64,000 bases of DNA from Mercurialis annua. Lineage: Eukaryota > Streptophyta > Magnoliopsida > Malpighiales > Euphorbiaceae. This document shows, in pieces, positions 1 through 13,198 of the stretch (position 1 is its first letter; every line of letters begins with the position of its first letter). Below the pieces are notes generated by a model. The model saw only the letters and a program-made list of their open reading frames with translations, was not told the DNA's origin and searched no databases. The translations under genes were made by a program, and so were the position numbers. The stretch lies in contig NC_065572.1 of assembly GCF_937616625.2 (NCBI RefSeq), forward strand, positions 42,683,653 to 42,747,652. The letters run 5' to 3'.

Positions 1-3000
1 CGATACGAAACAAATCCAAATATTTCACCTTTTTAGCAATTTAAGCCAAACCCTTACAAACGCTACAAACAAATCCAAACGTTTCACCTTTTTAGCGATT
101 TAAGCCAAACGTTTACAAACGTTACGAAACAAATCTAAATGTTTCACCTTTTTAGCGATTTAAGCCAAACGTTTACAAACGTTACGAAACAAATCCAAAT
201 GTTTCCCCTTTTTATCGATTAAAGTCAAACGCTTACAAACGTTACGAAACAAAACCAAACGTTTAAAACGTTAGAAAACAAATCCAAATGTTTCACATTT
301 TTAGCAATTTAAGCCAAACATTTACAAACGTTTCAAAACAAAACAAAGCGTTTCTATTTTTTAGCAATTTAAGCCAAACGTTTACAAACGTTACGAAACA
401 AATCCAAGCGTTTCACCTTTTTACCAATTTAAGCCAAACGTATACAAACGTTACAAAACAAATCCAAACATTTCATCTTTTAGCAATTTAAGCCAAACGT
501 TTACAAACGTAGGAAACAAATTCAAACGTTTCACCTTTTTAGCGATTTAAGACAAACATTTACCAATGTTATGAAACAAATCAAAAAAATTTACCTTTTT
601 AGCGATTTAAGTCAAACGTTTACAAACGTTACGAAACAAATCCTAGCGCTTCACCCTTTTAGCAATTTAAGCCAATTGTTTACAAACGTTACGAAACAAA
701 TCCAAGTGTTTTACCTTTTAAGCAATTTAAGCCAAACGATTACAAACGGTACAAAACAAATCAAAAAAATTCACCTTTTTAGCTATTTAGGACAAACGTT
801 TACAGACGTTACGAAACAAATCCAAACGTTTAACCTTTTTAGCAATTTAAGCCAAACGTTTACAAATGTTAGAAAACTAATCCAAACGTTTAAAATGTTA
901 CGAAACAAACGTTATGAAACAAATCCAAACGTTTACAAACGTTACGAAACAAAACAAAACGTTTCGCCGTTTTAGTTATTTAAGCCAAACGTATACAAAC
1001 GTTACGAAACAAAATCAAATGTTTCAGCTTTTAGCGATTTAAGCCATACGTTTACAAACGTTACGTAATAAATCCAAATGTTTCAATTTTTTAGCGATTT
1101 GAGCCAAACGTTTACAAACGCTATGAAACAAATCCAAACGACGTTTTACCTTTTAAGCGATTTAAGCCAAACGTTTACAAACGTTACGAAACAAAACGAA
1201 ACGTGTCACCTTTTTAGCGATTTAAGCCAAACTTTTACAAATGTTACGAAACAAAACCAAACGTTTAAGACGTTATGAAACAAATCCAAACGTTTCACAA
1301 TTTTAGCGAATTAAGACAAACCTTTACAAAAGATACGAAACAAAACCAAGCGTTTCACCTTTTTAGCAGTTTAAGCCAAACGTTTACAAACGTTACGAAA
1401 CAAATCCATGCGTTTCACATTTTTAGTGATTTAAGCCATACGTTTACAAACATTACGAAACAAATCCAAACATCTCACTTTTTTAGTGATTTAAGCCAAA
1501 CGTTTACAAACGTTATGAAAAAATACAAACGTTGCGAAACAAACGTTATGAAACCAATCCAAACGTTTACAAACGCTATGAAACAAAACCAAACGTTTCA
1601 CCTTTTTAGTGATTTAGCCCAAACATTTACAAACATTACGAAACAAAATCTAAACGTTTCACATTTTTAGCGATTTAAGCCATACGTTTACAAACGTTAT
1701 GAAACAAATCCAAATGTTTCACTTTTTTAGCGATTTAAGCCAAATGTTTACAAACGTTATGAAACAAATCCAAACGTTTCACCATTTTAGCGATTTAAGT
1801 CAAACGTTTACAAACGTTACGAAAGAAAACCAAACGTTTCACATTTTTAGCGATTTAAGCCAAAACTTTACAAACGTTATGAAACATATCCAAACGTTTA
1901 AAACGATATGAAATAAACGTTACGAAACAAATCCAAATGTTTCACATTTTAGCGATTTAAGCCATACATTTTCAAACATTACTAAACAAATCCAAACGTT
2001 TCGCCTTTTTAGTAATTTAAGCCAAACGTTTACAAACGTTACGAAACAAATCCAAGCGTTTTTCCTTTTTAGCAATTTAAGTCAAACGTTTACAAACATT
2101 ACGAAAAAATTCAAACGTTTCCCCATTTTAGCAATTTAAGCCAAACGTTTAAAACGTTACGAAACAAATACAAACGTTTCACCTTTATAGAGATTTAAGC
2201 CAAATGTTTAATACGTAGCGAAACAAATCCAAACGTTTCACCTTTTTAGCAATTTATGCAAAACGTTTACAAAAATTACGAAACGAATCCAAGTGTTTTA
2301 TTTTTTTAGCGATTGAAGCCAAATGTTTACAAACGTTTCGAAATAAATCCAAACGTTTCACATTTTTAGCAATTTAAGCCAAGCGTTTACAAATGTTACG
2401 AAACAAAAACCAAGTGTTTCACCTATTTTTAGCAATTTAAGCCAAACGTTTATGAATGTTACGAAACAAATCCAAGAGTTTCATCTTTTTAGCAATTTAA
2501 GCCAAACTTTTACAAACGTTACTAAACAAGTCCAAGCGTTTCACCTTTTTAGCAATTTAAGCTAAACGTTTACAAATGTTATGAAACAAATCCATACATT
2601 TCATCTTTTTAGAAATTTAAGCCAAACGTTTACAAACTCTACGAAACAAATCCAAATGTTTCACCTTTTTAGCAATGTAAGCTAAACGTTTACAAACGTT
2701 ACAAAACAAATTCAAGTGTTTCACCTTTTCAGCAATTTAAACCAAACATTTACAAACGTTACGAAACAAATCTAAGCGTTTCACCTTTTGATCAATTTAA
2801 ACCAAACGTTTACAAAAGTTACGAAAAAATCCAAACGTTTCCCTTTTTTAGCGATTTAAGCAAAACGTTTAAAATATTATGGAACAAATCCAAATGTTTC
2901 GCCTTGTTAGCAAATTAGGCGAAACTTTTTCAAACGTTACGAAACAAATCAAAGCGTTTTATATTTTTAGCAATTTAAGCCAAATATTTACAAACATTAC

Positions 3001-4289
3001 GAAACAAATCCAAGCGTTTCACCTTGTTAGAAATTTAAGCCAAACGTTTGTGAACATTACGATACAAATCCGAGCGGTTCACCTTTTTAGCGATCTAATC
3101 CGAATGTTTACAAACGTTACGAAACAAATCCAAGCGTTTTACCTTTTTAGCGATTTAACCCGAACATTTACAAACGTTACGAAACAAAACCAAACGTTTC
3201 ACCTTTTTAGCAATTTAAGCCGAACGTTTACAAACTTTTAGAAATAAACGTTTCACCTTTTTAGCGATTTAAGCCAAAGGTTTTAAACGTTACGAAAAAA
3301 TCCAAATGTTTCCCCATTTTAGCGATTTAAGTCAAACGTTTAAAACATTACGAAACAAATCCACATGTTTCGCCTTTTTAGCAATTTAAGCCAAACGTTT
3401 ACAAACGCTACGAAACAAATCCAAACGTTTCCCCTTTTTAGCTATTGAAGCCAAACGTTTACAAACATTACAAAACAAATCCAAACGTTTCACCTTTTTA
3501 GCGATTTAAGCCAAACGTTTACACACGCTACAAAACAAATCCAAACGTTTCACTTTTTTAGCTATTGAAGCCAAGCGTTTACAAACATTACGAAACAAAT
3601 CTAAACGATTCACATTTTTAGCAATTGAAGCCAAACATTTACAAATGTTACGAAACAAAACAAAGCGTTTCACCTTTTTAGCAATTTATGCCAAACGTTT
3701 ACAAATGTTACGAAACAAATCCAAGTGTTTCCACCTTTTTAGCAATTTAAGCCAAACGTTTACAAACGTTAGGAAACAAATCCAAACATTTCACCTATTA
3801 AGCGATTTAAGCCAAACGTTTACAAATGGTACGAAACAAATCCAAACATTTCACCTTTTGAGGGATTTATGTCAAACGTTTATAAACTCTACGAAACAAA
3901 TCCAGACGTTTTACCTTTTTAGCAATTTAAGCCAAACGTATACAAACATTATAAAATAAATCCTAGCGTTTCACTTTTTTAGCGATTGAAGGCAAGTGTT
4001 TACAAACATTACGAAACAAATCCAAACGATTCACATTTTCAGCAATTGAAGCCAAACGTTTACAAATGTTACGAAACAAATCAAAGCATTTCAACTATTT
4101 AGCAATTTAAGCCAAAGGTTTACAAAGGTTAGGAAATAAATCCGAACGTTTAACCTTTTTAGCGATTTAATCCAAACGTTTATAAACGATACGAAACAAA
4201 TCCAAACTTGTCACCTTTTTAGCGATTTAAGCCAAATCTTTACAAATGTTACGAAACAAATCCAAACGTTTAACATTTTTAGCGATTTA

Positions 4290-5100
4290 AGCCAAATGTT
4301 TACAAACGCTATGAAAAAAATCTAATTGTTTCACCTTTTTAGCGAATTAATCAAACGTTTACAAACGTTACCAAACAAATCCCAACGTTTCAGCTTTTTA
4401 GCGATTCAAGTCAAACGCATACAAACGTTTACAAATGTTACGAAACAAAAATCAAGTGTTTCACCTATTTTTAGCAATTTCATCCAAACGTTTATAAACT
4501 TTACGAAACAAATCCAAGCGTTTCATCTTTTTAGCAATTTAAGCCAAACGTTTACAAACGTTACGAAACAAATCCATGCGTTTCACCTTTTTAGCAATTT
4601 AAGCCAAACGTATACAAACTTTACAAAACAAATCCAAACATTTTACCTTTTAGCGATTTAAGCTAAACGTTTAAAAACACAGGAAACAAATCCAAACGTT
4701 TCACCTTTTTAGCGATTTAAGCCAAACGTTTAAAAACATTAAGAATCAAACTCAAACGTTTCACTTTTTTAGCAATTTAAGCCAAACATTTACAAACGTT
4801 ACGAAACAAATCCAAAATTTTCACCTTTTTAGCGATTTAAGCCAAACGTTTACAAACGATACGAAACAAATCCAAGCGTTTCACCTTTTTAGCAATTTAA
4901 GCCAAGCGTTTACAAACGCTACGAAACAAATCCAAGTATTTCACCTTTTTAGCAGTTTAAACCAAACGTTTACAAACGTTACAAAACAAATCAAAACATT
5001 TCAACTTTTTAGAGATTTAAGCCAAACGTTTACAGATGTTACGAATCAAATCCAAACGTTTCACCTTTTTAGCAATTTAAGCCAAACGTTTACAGACGTT
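4290..5100. repeat. Satellite sub-block, left member of a 2.67-kb-spaced pair
   Basis: About 14 consecutive monomers share the same variant monomers, in the same order, as 6959-7769. Shared landmarks include a TCTAATTG variant, a shortened TTTAATCAAACG junction, the GAATCAAACTCAAACG variant (4741 versus 7409) and a CAAGCGTTTAC monomer. The offset is about 2669 bp. This shows multi-monomer segments being copied inside the array. The left edge of the large 30.3-kb duplication also falls inside this block. Confidence 0.75.
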
Positions 5101-6958
5101 AGGAAACTAATCCAAACTTTTAAAATGTTACGAAACAAACGTTACGAAACAAATCCAAACGTTTGCAAACGTTACGAAACAAAACCAAACGTTTTACCTT
5201 ATTAGTGATTTAGGCCAAACGTTTACAAATGTTACGAAACAAAACCAAATGTTTCAGCATTTAGCGATATAAGCCATACGTTTACAAAAGTTACGAAACA
5301 AATCCAAATGTTTAACGTTTTTAGCGATTTAAGCCAAACAATTACAAACATTTTGAAACAAATCCAAACGTTTCACCTTTTTAGCGATTTAAGCCAAACG
5401 TTTACAAACGTTACGAAACAAAACGAAACGTTTCACCTTTTTAGCGATTTAAGCCAAACGTTTACAAACGTTATGAAATAAAACCAAACGTTTAAGACAT
5501 TATGAAACAAATCCAAATGTTTCAAATCTTTAGCAAATTAAGCCAAAACTTTATAAAAGATACGAAACAAAACAAAGCGTTTCACCTTTTTAGCAGTTTA
5601 AGCCAAACGTTTACAAACTTTACGAAACAAATCCATGCGTTTCACATTTGTAGCGATTAAAGCCATACGTTTACAAATGTTACCAAACAAATCCAAATGT
5701 TTAACTTTTTTAGTGATTTAAACCAAACATTTACAAACGTTACGATACAAATACAAACGTTACGAAAAAAATGTTACGAAACAAATCCAAACGTTTACAA
5801 ACTTTACGAAACAAAACCATACGTTTCACCTTTTTAACAATTTAAGCCAAACCTTTACAAACGCTACGATACAAATGCAATCGTTTGAAACGTTACGAAA
5901 TAAACGTTACGAAACAAATCCAAACGTTTACAAACGTTACGAAACAAAACCAAATGTTTCACCTTTTTAGCGATATAAGCCGAATGTTTACAAACGTTAC
6001 GAAACAAAACCAAACATTTAACTATTTTAGCAATTTATGCTAAACGTTTACAAAAGTTACGAAACAAATCCAAATGTTTTCCCATTTTAGCGATATAAGC
6101 CAAACGTCTAAAACGTTACAAAACAAATCCAAACATTTCTCCTTTTTAGCGATTTATGCTAAGCGTTTACAAACGTTACGAAACAAATCCAAACGTTTCA
6201 CCTATTTAGCAATATGAGCCAAACGTTTACAAACTTACGAAACAAATCCATACGTTTCTCCTTTTTAGCGATTTAAGCAAAACGGTTACAAATGTTACAA
6301 TACAAATCTAAACATTTCACCTTTTTAGCGATATAAGCCAAACGTTGACAAAGATTATGAAACAAATTTAAAAGTTTCACCTTTTTTGCCTTTTAAGCCA
6401 AACGTTTACAAACGTTAAGAAAAAAATCCAAACGTTTCACCTTTTTAGCGATTTAAGCCAAACGATTACAAACGTTACGAAACAAATCGAAACGTTTCAC
6501 CTTTTTAGCGATTTAAGCCAAACATTTTCAAACGTTACGAAACAAATCCAAAACTTTTGTCTTTTTAGCGATTTAAGCCAAACGTTTACAAACATTACGA
6601 AATAAATCCAAACGTTTCGCCTTTTTTGCAATTTAAGCCAAACGTTTTTAAACGTTACAAAAAAAATCCAAACGTTTCACCTTTTGAGAGATTTAAGCCA
6701 AAGATTTACCTACGTTACGAAACAAAACCCAACGTTTAAAACGTTACGAAACAAATCCAAACGTTCCACATACGATTTAAGCCAAACCTTTACAAACGTT
6801 ATGAAACAAAACACAGAGTTTCACCTTTTTAGCAATTTAAGCCAAACGTTTAAAAAGTTACGAAACAAATCCAAACAATTCACATTTTTAGCAATTTAAG
6901 CCAGACGTTTACAAACTTTACGAAACAAATCCAAACGTTTCACCTTTTTAGCAATTTA

Positions 6959-7769
6959 AGCCAAATGTTTACAAACGCTACGAAAAAAATCTAATTGTTT
7001 CACCTTTTTAGGGATTTAATCAAACGTTTACAAACGTTACCAAACAAATCCAAACGTTTCAGCTTTTTAGCGATTAAAGTCAAACGCATACAAACGTTTA
7101 CAAATGTAACGAAACAAAAACCAAGTGTTTCACCTATTTTTAGCAATTTAAGCCAAACGTTTATGAACTTTACGAAACAAATCCAAGTGTTTCATCTTAA
7201 TAGCAATTTAAGCCAAACGTTTACAAACGTTACGAAACAAATCCATGTGTGTCACCTTTTTAGCAATTTAAGCAAAACGTATACAAACTTTACAAAACAA
7301 ATCCAAACATTTTACTGTTTAGCGATTTAAGCCAAACATTTACAAACACAGGAAACAAATCCAAACGTTTCACCTTTTAGCGATTTAAGCCAAACGTTTA
7401 CAAACATTAAGAATCAAACTCAAACGTTTCACCTTTTTAGCAATGTAAGCCAAACATTTACAAACGTTGCGAAACAAATCCAAAATTTTCACCTTTTTAG
7501 CGATTTAAGCCAAATGTTTACAAACGATACGAAATAAATCCAAGCGTTTCACCTTTTTAGCAAAATAAGCCAAGCGTTTACAAACGCTACGAAACAAATC
7601 CAAGTGTTTCACCTTTTTAGCAGTTTAAACCAAACGTTTACAAACGTTACAAAACAAATCCAAACATTTAACCTTTTTAGCGATTTAAGCCAAACGTTTA
7701 CAAACGTTACGAATCAAATCCAAACGTTTCACCTTTTTAGCAATTTAAGCCAAACGTTTACAAACGTTA
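6959..7769. repeat. Satellite sub-block, right member of a 2.67-kb-spaced pair
   Basis: This is the partner of 4290-5100, with collinear variant monomers at an offset of about 2669 bp. Similarity fades near 7770, where the left member switches to a GGAAACTAATCC monomer. The block is present again in the second large copy at about 37204-38014. Confidence 0.75.
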
Positions 7770-10079
7770 CGAAACAAAACCAAACGTTTCCCCTTTTTAG
7801 CAATTTTAGCTAAACGTTACGAAACAAATCCAAGTGTTTCAACTTTTTCACAATTCAAGCCAATCGTTTACAACCGTTACGAAACAAAACCAAACGTTTC
7901 ACCTTTTGAAGCAATTTTAGCCAAACTTTTACAATCGTTACGAAACAAATCCAAGTGTTTCACCTTTTTAGCAATTTAAGCCAAATATTTGTTTACAAAC
8001 GTTACGAAACAAACCAAATGTTTCCCCTTTTTAGCAATTTAAGCCAATCGTTTACAAACGTTACGAAACAAATCCAAGCATTTCACCTTTTTAGCAATTT
8101 AAGCCAATCGTTTACAACCGTTTCAAAACAAAACCAAACGTTTCACCTTTTTAGCAATATTAGCCAAACGTTTACAAACGTTACGAAACAAATCCAATTG
8201 TTTCACCTTTTTAGCAATTTAATCCATATATTTGTTTACAACCGTTACAAAACAAATCTAAACGTTTCACCTTTTTAGCGATTTAAGCCAAACATTTACA
8301 AACGTTACGAAACAAATCCATATGTTTCACCTTATTAGCTATTTAAGCCAAACGTTTACAAATTCTACGAAACAAATCCAAACGTTTAAAACGTTACGAA
8401 ACAAACATTACGAAACATATCTAAACGTTTACAAACGTTACAAAACAAAACCAAACGTTTCAAATTTTAAGTGATTTTAAGACAAACATTTACAAACGTT
8501 ATAAAATAAAACAAAATGTTTCACCTTTTTAGCGATTTAAGCCATACGTATACAAACGTTACGAAACAAATCCAAACGTTTCACTTTTTTAGAGATTTAA
8601 GCCAAACTTTTACAAACGTTACGAAACAAATCGAAACGTTTCACATTTTTAGCAATTTAAGCTAAACGTTTACAAAGTTACGAAACAAAACCAAACGTTT
8701 CCCCTTTTTAGAGATTTACGCCAAACGTTTACAAACGTTACGAAACAAAACTAAACGTTTAAAATGTTATGAAACAAATCCAAACGTTTTATATTTTTAG
8801 CGATTTATGCCAAACCTTTACTAATGTTGCGAAACAAAACCAAGAGTTTCACCTATTTAGTAATTTAAGCCAAATGTTAACAAACGTTTGGAATCAACTC
8901 CAAGTGTTTCACCTTTTTAGAAATTTAAACGAAACGTTTACAAACGTTCCGAAACAAATCCAAACGTTTCCCCTTTTTAGCAATTTAAGCCAAACGTTTA
9001 CAAACGTTTGGAAAAGAATCCAAGCGTTTCAAATTTTTAGTAATTTAAACCAAACATTTACAAAAGTTCGAAACCAATACAAACGTTTCACCTTTTTAGC
9101 GATTTAAGCCAAACGTTTAAAAACGTTACGAAACAAAACCAAACATTTCACTTTTTTAGCAATTTAAGCCAAACATTTACAAATGTTAAGAAACAAATCC
9201 AAACATTTCACCTTTTTAGAAATTTATGCCAAACGTTTACAAACGTTACGAAACAAATCCAAACGTTTCACCTATTTAGCGATTGAAGCCAAACGTTTAC
9301 AAACGTTACGAAACAAATCCATACATTTAACCCTTTTAGCGATATAAGCCAAACGTTTACAAACGTTACGAAACAAATCCAAATGTTTCACCTTTCTAGT
9401 ATATTAAGCCAAATGTTTAAAAACGTTACAAAACAAATCCAAGCGTTCCACCTTTTTAGTAATTTAAGCCAAACGTTTACAAACGTTACGAAACAAATCC
9501 AAGCGTTTTATCTTTTCAGCAATTTAAGCCAAAAGTTTACAAACTCTATGAAACAAATCCAAAAGTTTCACCTTTTTAGCGATTTAAGCCAAACGTTTAC
9601 AAAAGCTACGAAACAAATCCAAACGTTTCACATTTTTAGCGATTTAAGCCAAACATTTACAAATGTTGCAAAACAAATCCAAACGTTTCACCTTTTTATC
9701 GATTCAAGCCAAATGTTTACAAACGTTACGAAACAAATCAAAATGTTTCACCTTTTTAGCTATTTAAGAAAAATGTTTACAAATAATATGAAACAAATCC
9801 AAACGTTTCGCCTTTTTAGCAATTTAAGCCAAACGTTTACAAACGTTACAAAACCAATCCAAATGTGTCACCTTTTTAGATATTTAAGCGAAACATTTAC
9901 CTACGTTACGAAATAAAACCAAATGTTTAAAACGTTATAAAACAAATTCAATCGTTTCACATTATTAGCGATTTAAGCCAAAACTTTACAAACGTTACAA
10001 AACAAAACCAAGCGTTTAACCTTTTTAGAAATTTAAGCCAAACGTTTGCAAAAAATACGAAACAAATCCAAGCGTTTAT

Positions 10080-10801
10080 GCCAAACGTTTAGAAACGTTA
10101 CGAAACAAATCCAAACGTTTCCTCTTTTTAGCGATTTAAGCCACACGTTTAAAACATTAAGAAATAAATCCAAATGTTTCACCTTTTAAGCGATTTATGC
10201 CGAACTTTACGAAACAAATCCAAACATTTTGCCTTTTTAGCGATTTTAGCAAAACATTTACAAACTGTACAAAAAAAATCCAAACACTTCACCTTATGTT
10301 TCACCTTTTTAGCAATATAAGCCAAACGTTTACAAACGTTACAAAACAAATCCAAGCGTTTCACCTTTTTAGCAGTTAAAGCTAAACGTTTACAAAAGTT
10401 CCGAAACAAATCCAAGCGTTTCACATTTTTTGCAATTTATGCCAGACGTTTAGAAACGTTACGAAACAAATCCAAACGTTTCCTCTATTTAGCGATTTAA
10501 GCCACACGTTTAAAACATTAAGAAATAAATCCAAATGTTTCACCTTTTAAGCGATTTATGCCGAACTTTACGAAACAAATCCAAGCATTTTGCCTTTTTA
10601 GCGATTTTAGCCAAATATTTACAAACTGTACAAAACAAATCCAAACACTTCACCTTATGTTTCACCTTTTTAGCAATGTAAGCCAAACGTTTACAAACGT
10701 TACAAAACAAATCCAAGTGTTTCACCTTTTTAGCAGTTAAAGCTAAACGTTTACAAAAGTTCCGAAACAAATCCAAGCGTTTCACATTTTTTGCAATTTA
10801 A
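10080..10801. repeat. 361-bp local tandem duplication inside the satellite (copy 1)
   Basis: Two adjacent segments of 361 bp (about 10080-10440 and 10441-10801) share the same variant monomers in order. These include a TTTAGAAACG monomer, a CCACACGTTTAAAAC monomer, a GATTTATGCCGAACTTTACG variant and a shortened CACTTCACCTTATG monomer. 361 bp is six monomers plus one base. Only one version of this segment is seen in the related region near 26280-26640, so the doubling happened in this lineage but before the 30.3-kb duplication. Confidence 0.85.
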
Positions 10802-12816
10802 GCCAAACGTTTACAAATGTTACGAAAAAAATCCAAACGTTTCACCTTTTTAGTGATTTAAGCCAAACGTTAACAAACGTTAAGAAACAAATCCAAAAGT
10901 TTCACTTTTTTAGCAATTTAAGCCAAACGTTTACAAACGTTACAAAACAAATCCAAGCGTTTCACCTTTATAAGAATTTAAGCCAAACGTTTATAAATCT
11001 TACGAAACAAATCCAAGCGTTTCACCTTTTTAGCAATTTAAGCCAAAAGTTTACAAACGTTACGAAACAAATCCAAGTGTTTCACCTTTTTAGAAATTTA
11101 AGCCAATCGTTTACAAACATTACGAAACAAATTCAAACGTTTAACCTCTTTAGCAATTTTAGCCAAACGTTTACAAATGTTACGAAACAAATTCAAACGT
11201 TTCCCCATTTTAGCGATTTAAGCCAAACGTTTAAAACGTTACGAAATAAATCCAAAAATTTCACCTTTTTAGCGATTTAAGCCAAACGTTTACAAATGTT
11301 ACGAAACAATTTCAAACGTTTCACCTATTTAGAGATTGAAGCCAAACGTATACAAACGTTACGAAACAAAATCAAATGTTTCAGCTTTTAGCGATTTAAG
11401 CCATACGTTTACAAACGTTACGTAATAAATCCAAATGTTTCAATTTTTTAGCGATTTGAGCCAAACGTTTACAAACATTACAAAATAATTCCAAATTTTT
11501 TAGCCTTTTGAGCGATTTAAGAAAAACGTTTACAAACGTTACGAAACAAATCCAAATGTTTCACCTTTTCAACGATTTAAGCCAAACGTTTACAAATGTT
11601 ACGAAACAAATCCAAACGTGTCACCTTTTTAGCGATATAAGCCAAATGTTTACAAACATTACGAAACAAAACCAAACGTTTAAAACTTTACGAAACAAAT
11701 CCAAACGTTTCATATTTTTAGAAATTTTAGCCAAACGTTTACAAACATTACGAAACAAAACCAATCGTTTCAGCTTTTTAGAAATTTAAGCCAAACAATT
11801 ACAAACGTTATGAAACAAATCCAAATGTTTCACCTTTTTAGCGATTGAAGCCAAATGTTTACAAACATTACGAAACGAATCCAGACGTTTCCCATTTTTA
11901 GCAATTTAAGCCAAACGTTTACAATCATTACAAAACCAAACCAATCGTTTCACCTTTTTAGCAATTTAAGACAAACGTTTACAAATGTTACAAAAAAAAT
12001 CCAAGCGTTTCCACCTCTTTAGCAATTTAAGTCAAACATTTACAAACGTTTCGAAACAAATCCAAACGTTTCATCTTTTTAGCGATTTAAGAAAAAGGTT
12101 TACAGACGGTTCGAAAAAAATCCAAACGTTTCACCTTTTGAGCGATTTAAATTAAACGTTTATAACCGCTACAAAACAAATCCAAACGTTTCACCTTTTT
12201 AGCAATTTATGCCAAACGTTACGAAACAAAACCAAGTGTTTCACCCTTTTTAGAGATTTAAGCCAAACGTTTAAGCCAAACGTTTATAAATGGTACGAAA
12301 CAAATCCAAACGTTTCACCTTTTCAGCGATTTAAGCCAAACGCTGACCTACGTTACAAAACAAAACCAAATGCTTTACAATTTTAGCGATTTAAGCCAAA
12401 TGTTTAAAACGTTACGAAAAAAATCCAAACGTTTCACGTTTTTAGTGATTTAAGCCAAATGTTTACAAACGATAAAAAACAAATCCAAATGTTTCCTCTT
12501 TTTAGCGATTTAAGCCAAACGTTTACAAACGTTACGAAATAATTCCAAACGTTTCCACCTTTTAAGAGATTTAAGCCAAACTTTTACAAACGTTACGAAA
12601 CAAATCCAACTGTTTCACCTTTTCAACGATTTAAGCCAAACGTTTATAAACATTACGAAACAAATCCAAACGTTTCACCTATTTAGCGATATAAGCCAAA
12701 TGTTTACAAACATTACGAAAAAAAAAAAACGAAACGTTTAAAACGTTACGAAACAAATCCAAACGTTTCATATTTTTAGCGATTTTAGCCAAATATTTAC
12801 AAACATTACGAAACAA

Positions 12817-13198
12817 GGGTTAATTATTTAAAAACCACCCACCTTGTAATTTTTTTTCATTTATACCATGAGCTAGGAAAATTTTCAATTGTACCCTGTT
12901 TTTGATTTTTATGTTTCATCTCTACCCTAATAAGTTGAATTGACCTATTTTCTTTTGAAAAAGAGTTGAAATTAGTCCTTCATTTTTAACCTATATTCTA
13001 ATAAAACGTTAATGTTAATTATTTGTGTATCTTATTTTTAATATTTTCATCTTTAAATTAATTAAATAATCAAAAAATTTACTTTTGGGGTACAAACGAA
13101 ACATAAAAATCAAAAATAGGGTACATCTGAAAATTTTTCTAGGTCGTGGTATTAATGAAAAAAAATTACAAGGTGAGTGGTTTTTAAGTAATTAAACC
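12817..13198. mobile_element. Mutator-like MITE (copy 1)
   Basis: This 382-bp non-coding element has terminal inverted repeats of about 100 bp. The left end begins GGGTTAATTA and the right end closes TAATTAAACC; the arms align in register through an AAAAACCAC block, an AATTTTTTTTCAT block, GTACCCT and a TTTTGATTTTTATGTTTC block. It is flanked by a perfect 9-bp direct repeat, ACGAAACAA, at 12808-12816 and 13199-13207, made from satellite sequence. A 9-bp TSD with long inverted repeats is characteristic of Mutator-like (MULE) elements in plants; assignment to that superfamily is by this rule. No transposase is encoded, so it must have been moved by an element elsewhere. Confidence 0.9.

Larger units (their letters stand above)
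1..12816. repeat. 60-bp satellite array, segment 1
   Basis: This is continuous head-to-tail satellite with a 60-bp monomer. Setting position 1 at the start of AAACGTTTCACC, the consensus has AAACGTTT at 1-8 and again at 31-38, a T-run at 13-17, GATTTAAGCC at 21-30, AACGTT at 42-47 and GAAACAAATCC at 50-60. The second palindrome lies exactly 30 bp after the first and both 30-bp halves end in CC, which suggests an ancestral 30-bp unit (inference). CpGs sit at 4, 20, 34, 44 and 49 and are the main variable positions (CG, TG or CA). Truncated ~30-bp monomers recur, for example near 259-287 and 885-915. No gene is recognisable. The last 9 bases (12808-12816) form the left target-site duplication of the adjacent MITE. 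I do not recognise the family by name. Confidence 0.97.

Noticed and set aside
10179..10424. Minus-strand open frames rich in Lys/Arg/Cys (also at 10540-10785 and in copy 2)
   Set aside because: They are reverse-strand translations of the same satellite; the doublets reflect the 361-bp duplication.
1..12816. CRISPR-like array of regularly spaced repeats
   Set aside because: There are no constant repeats separated by unique spacers; the entire 60-bp unit is repeated and all positions vary in the same way.
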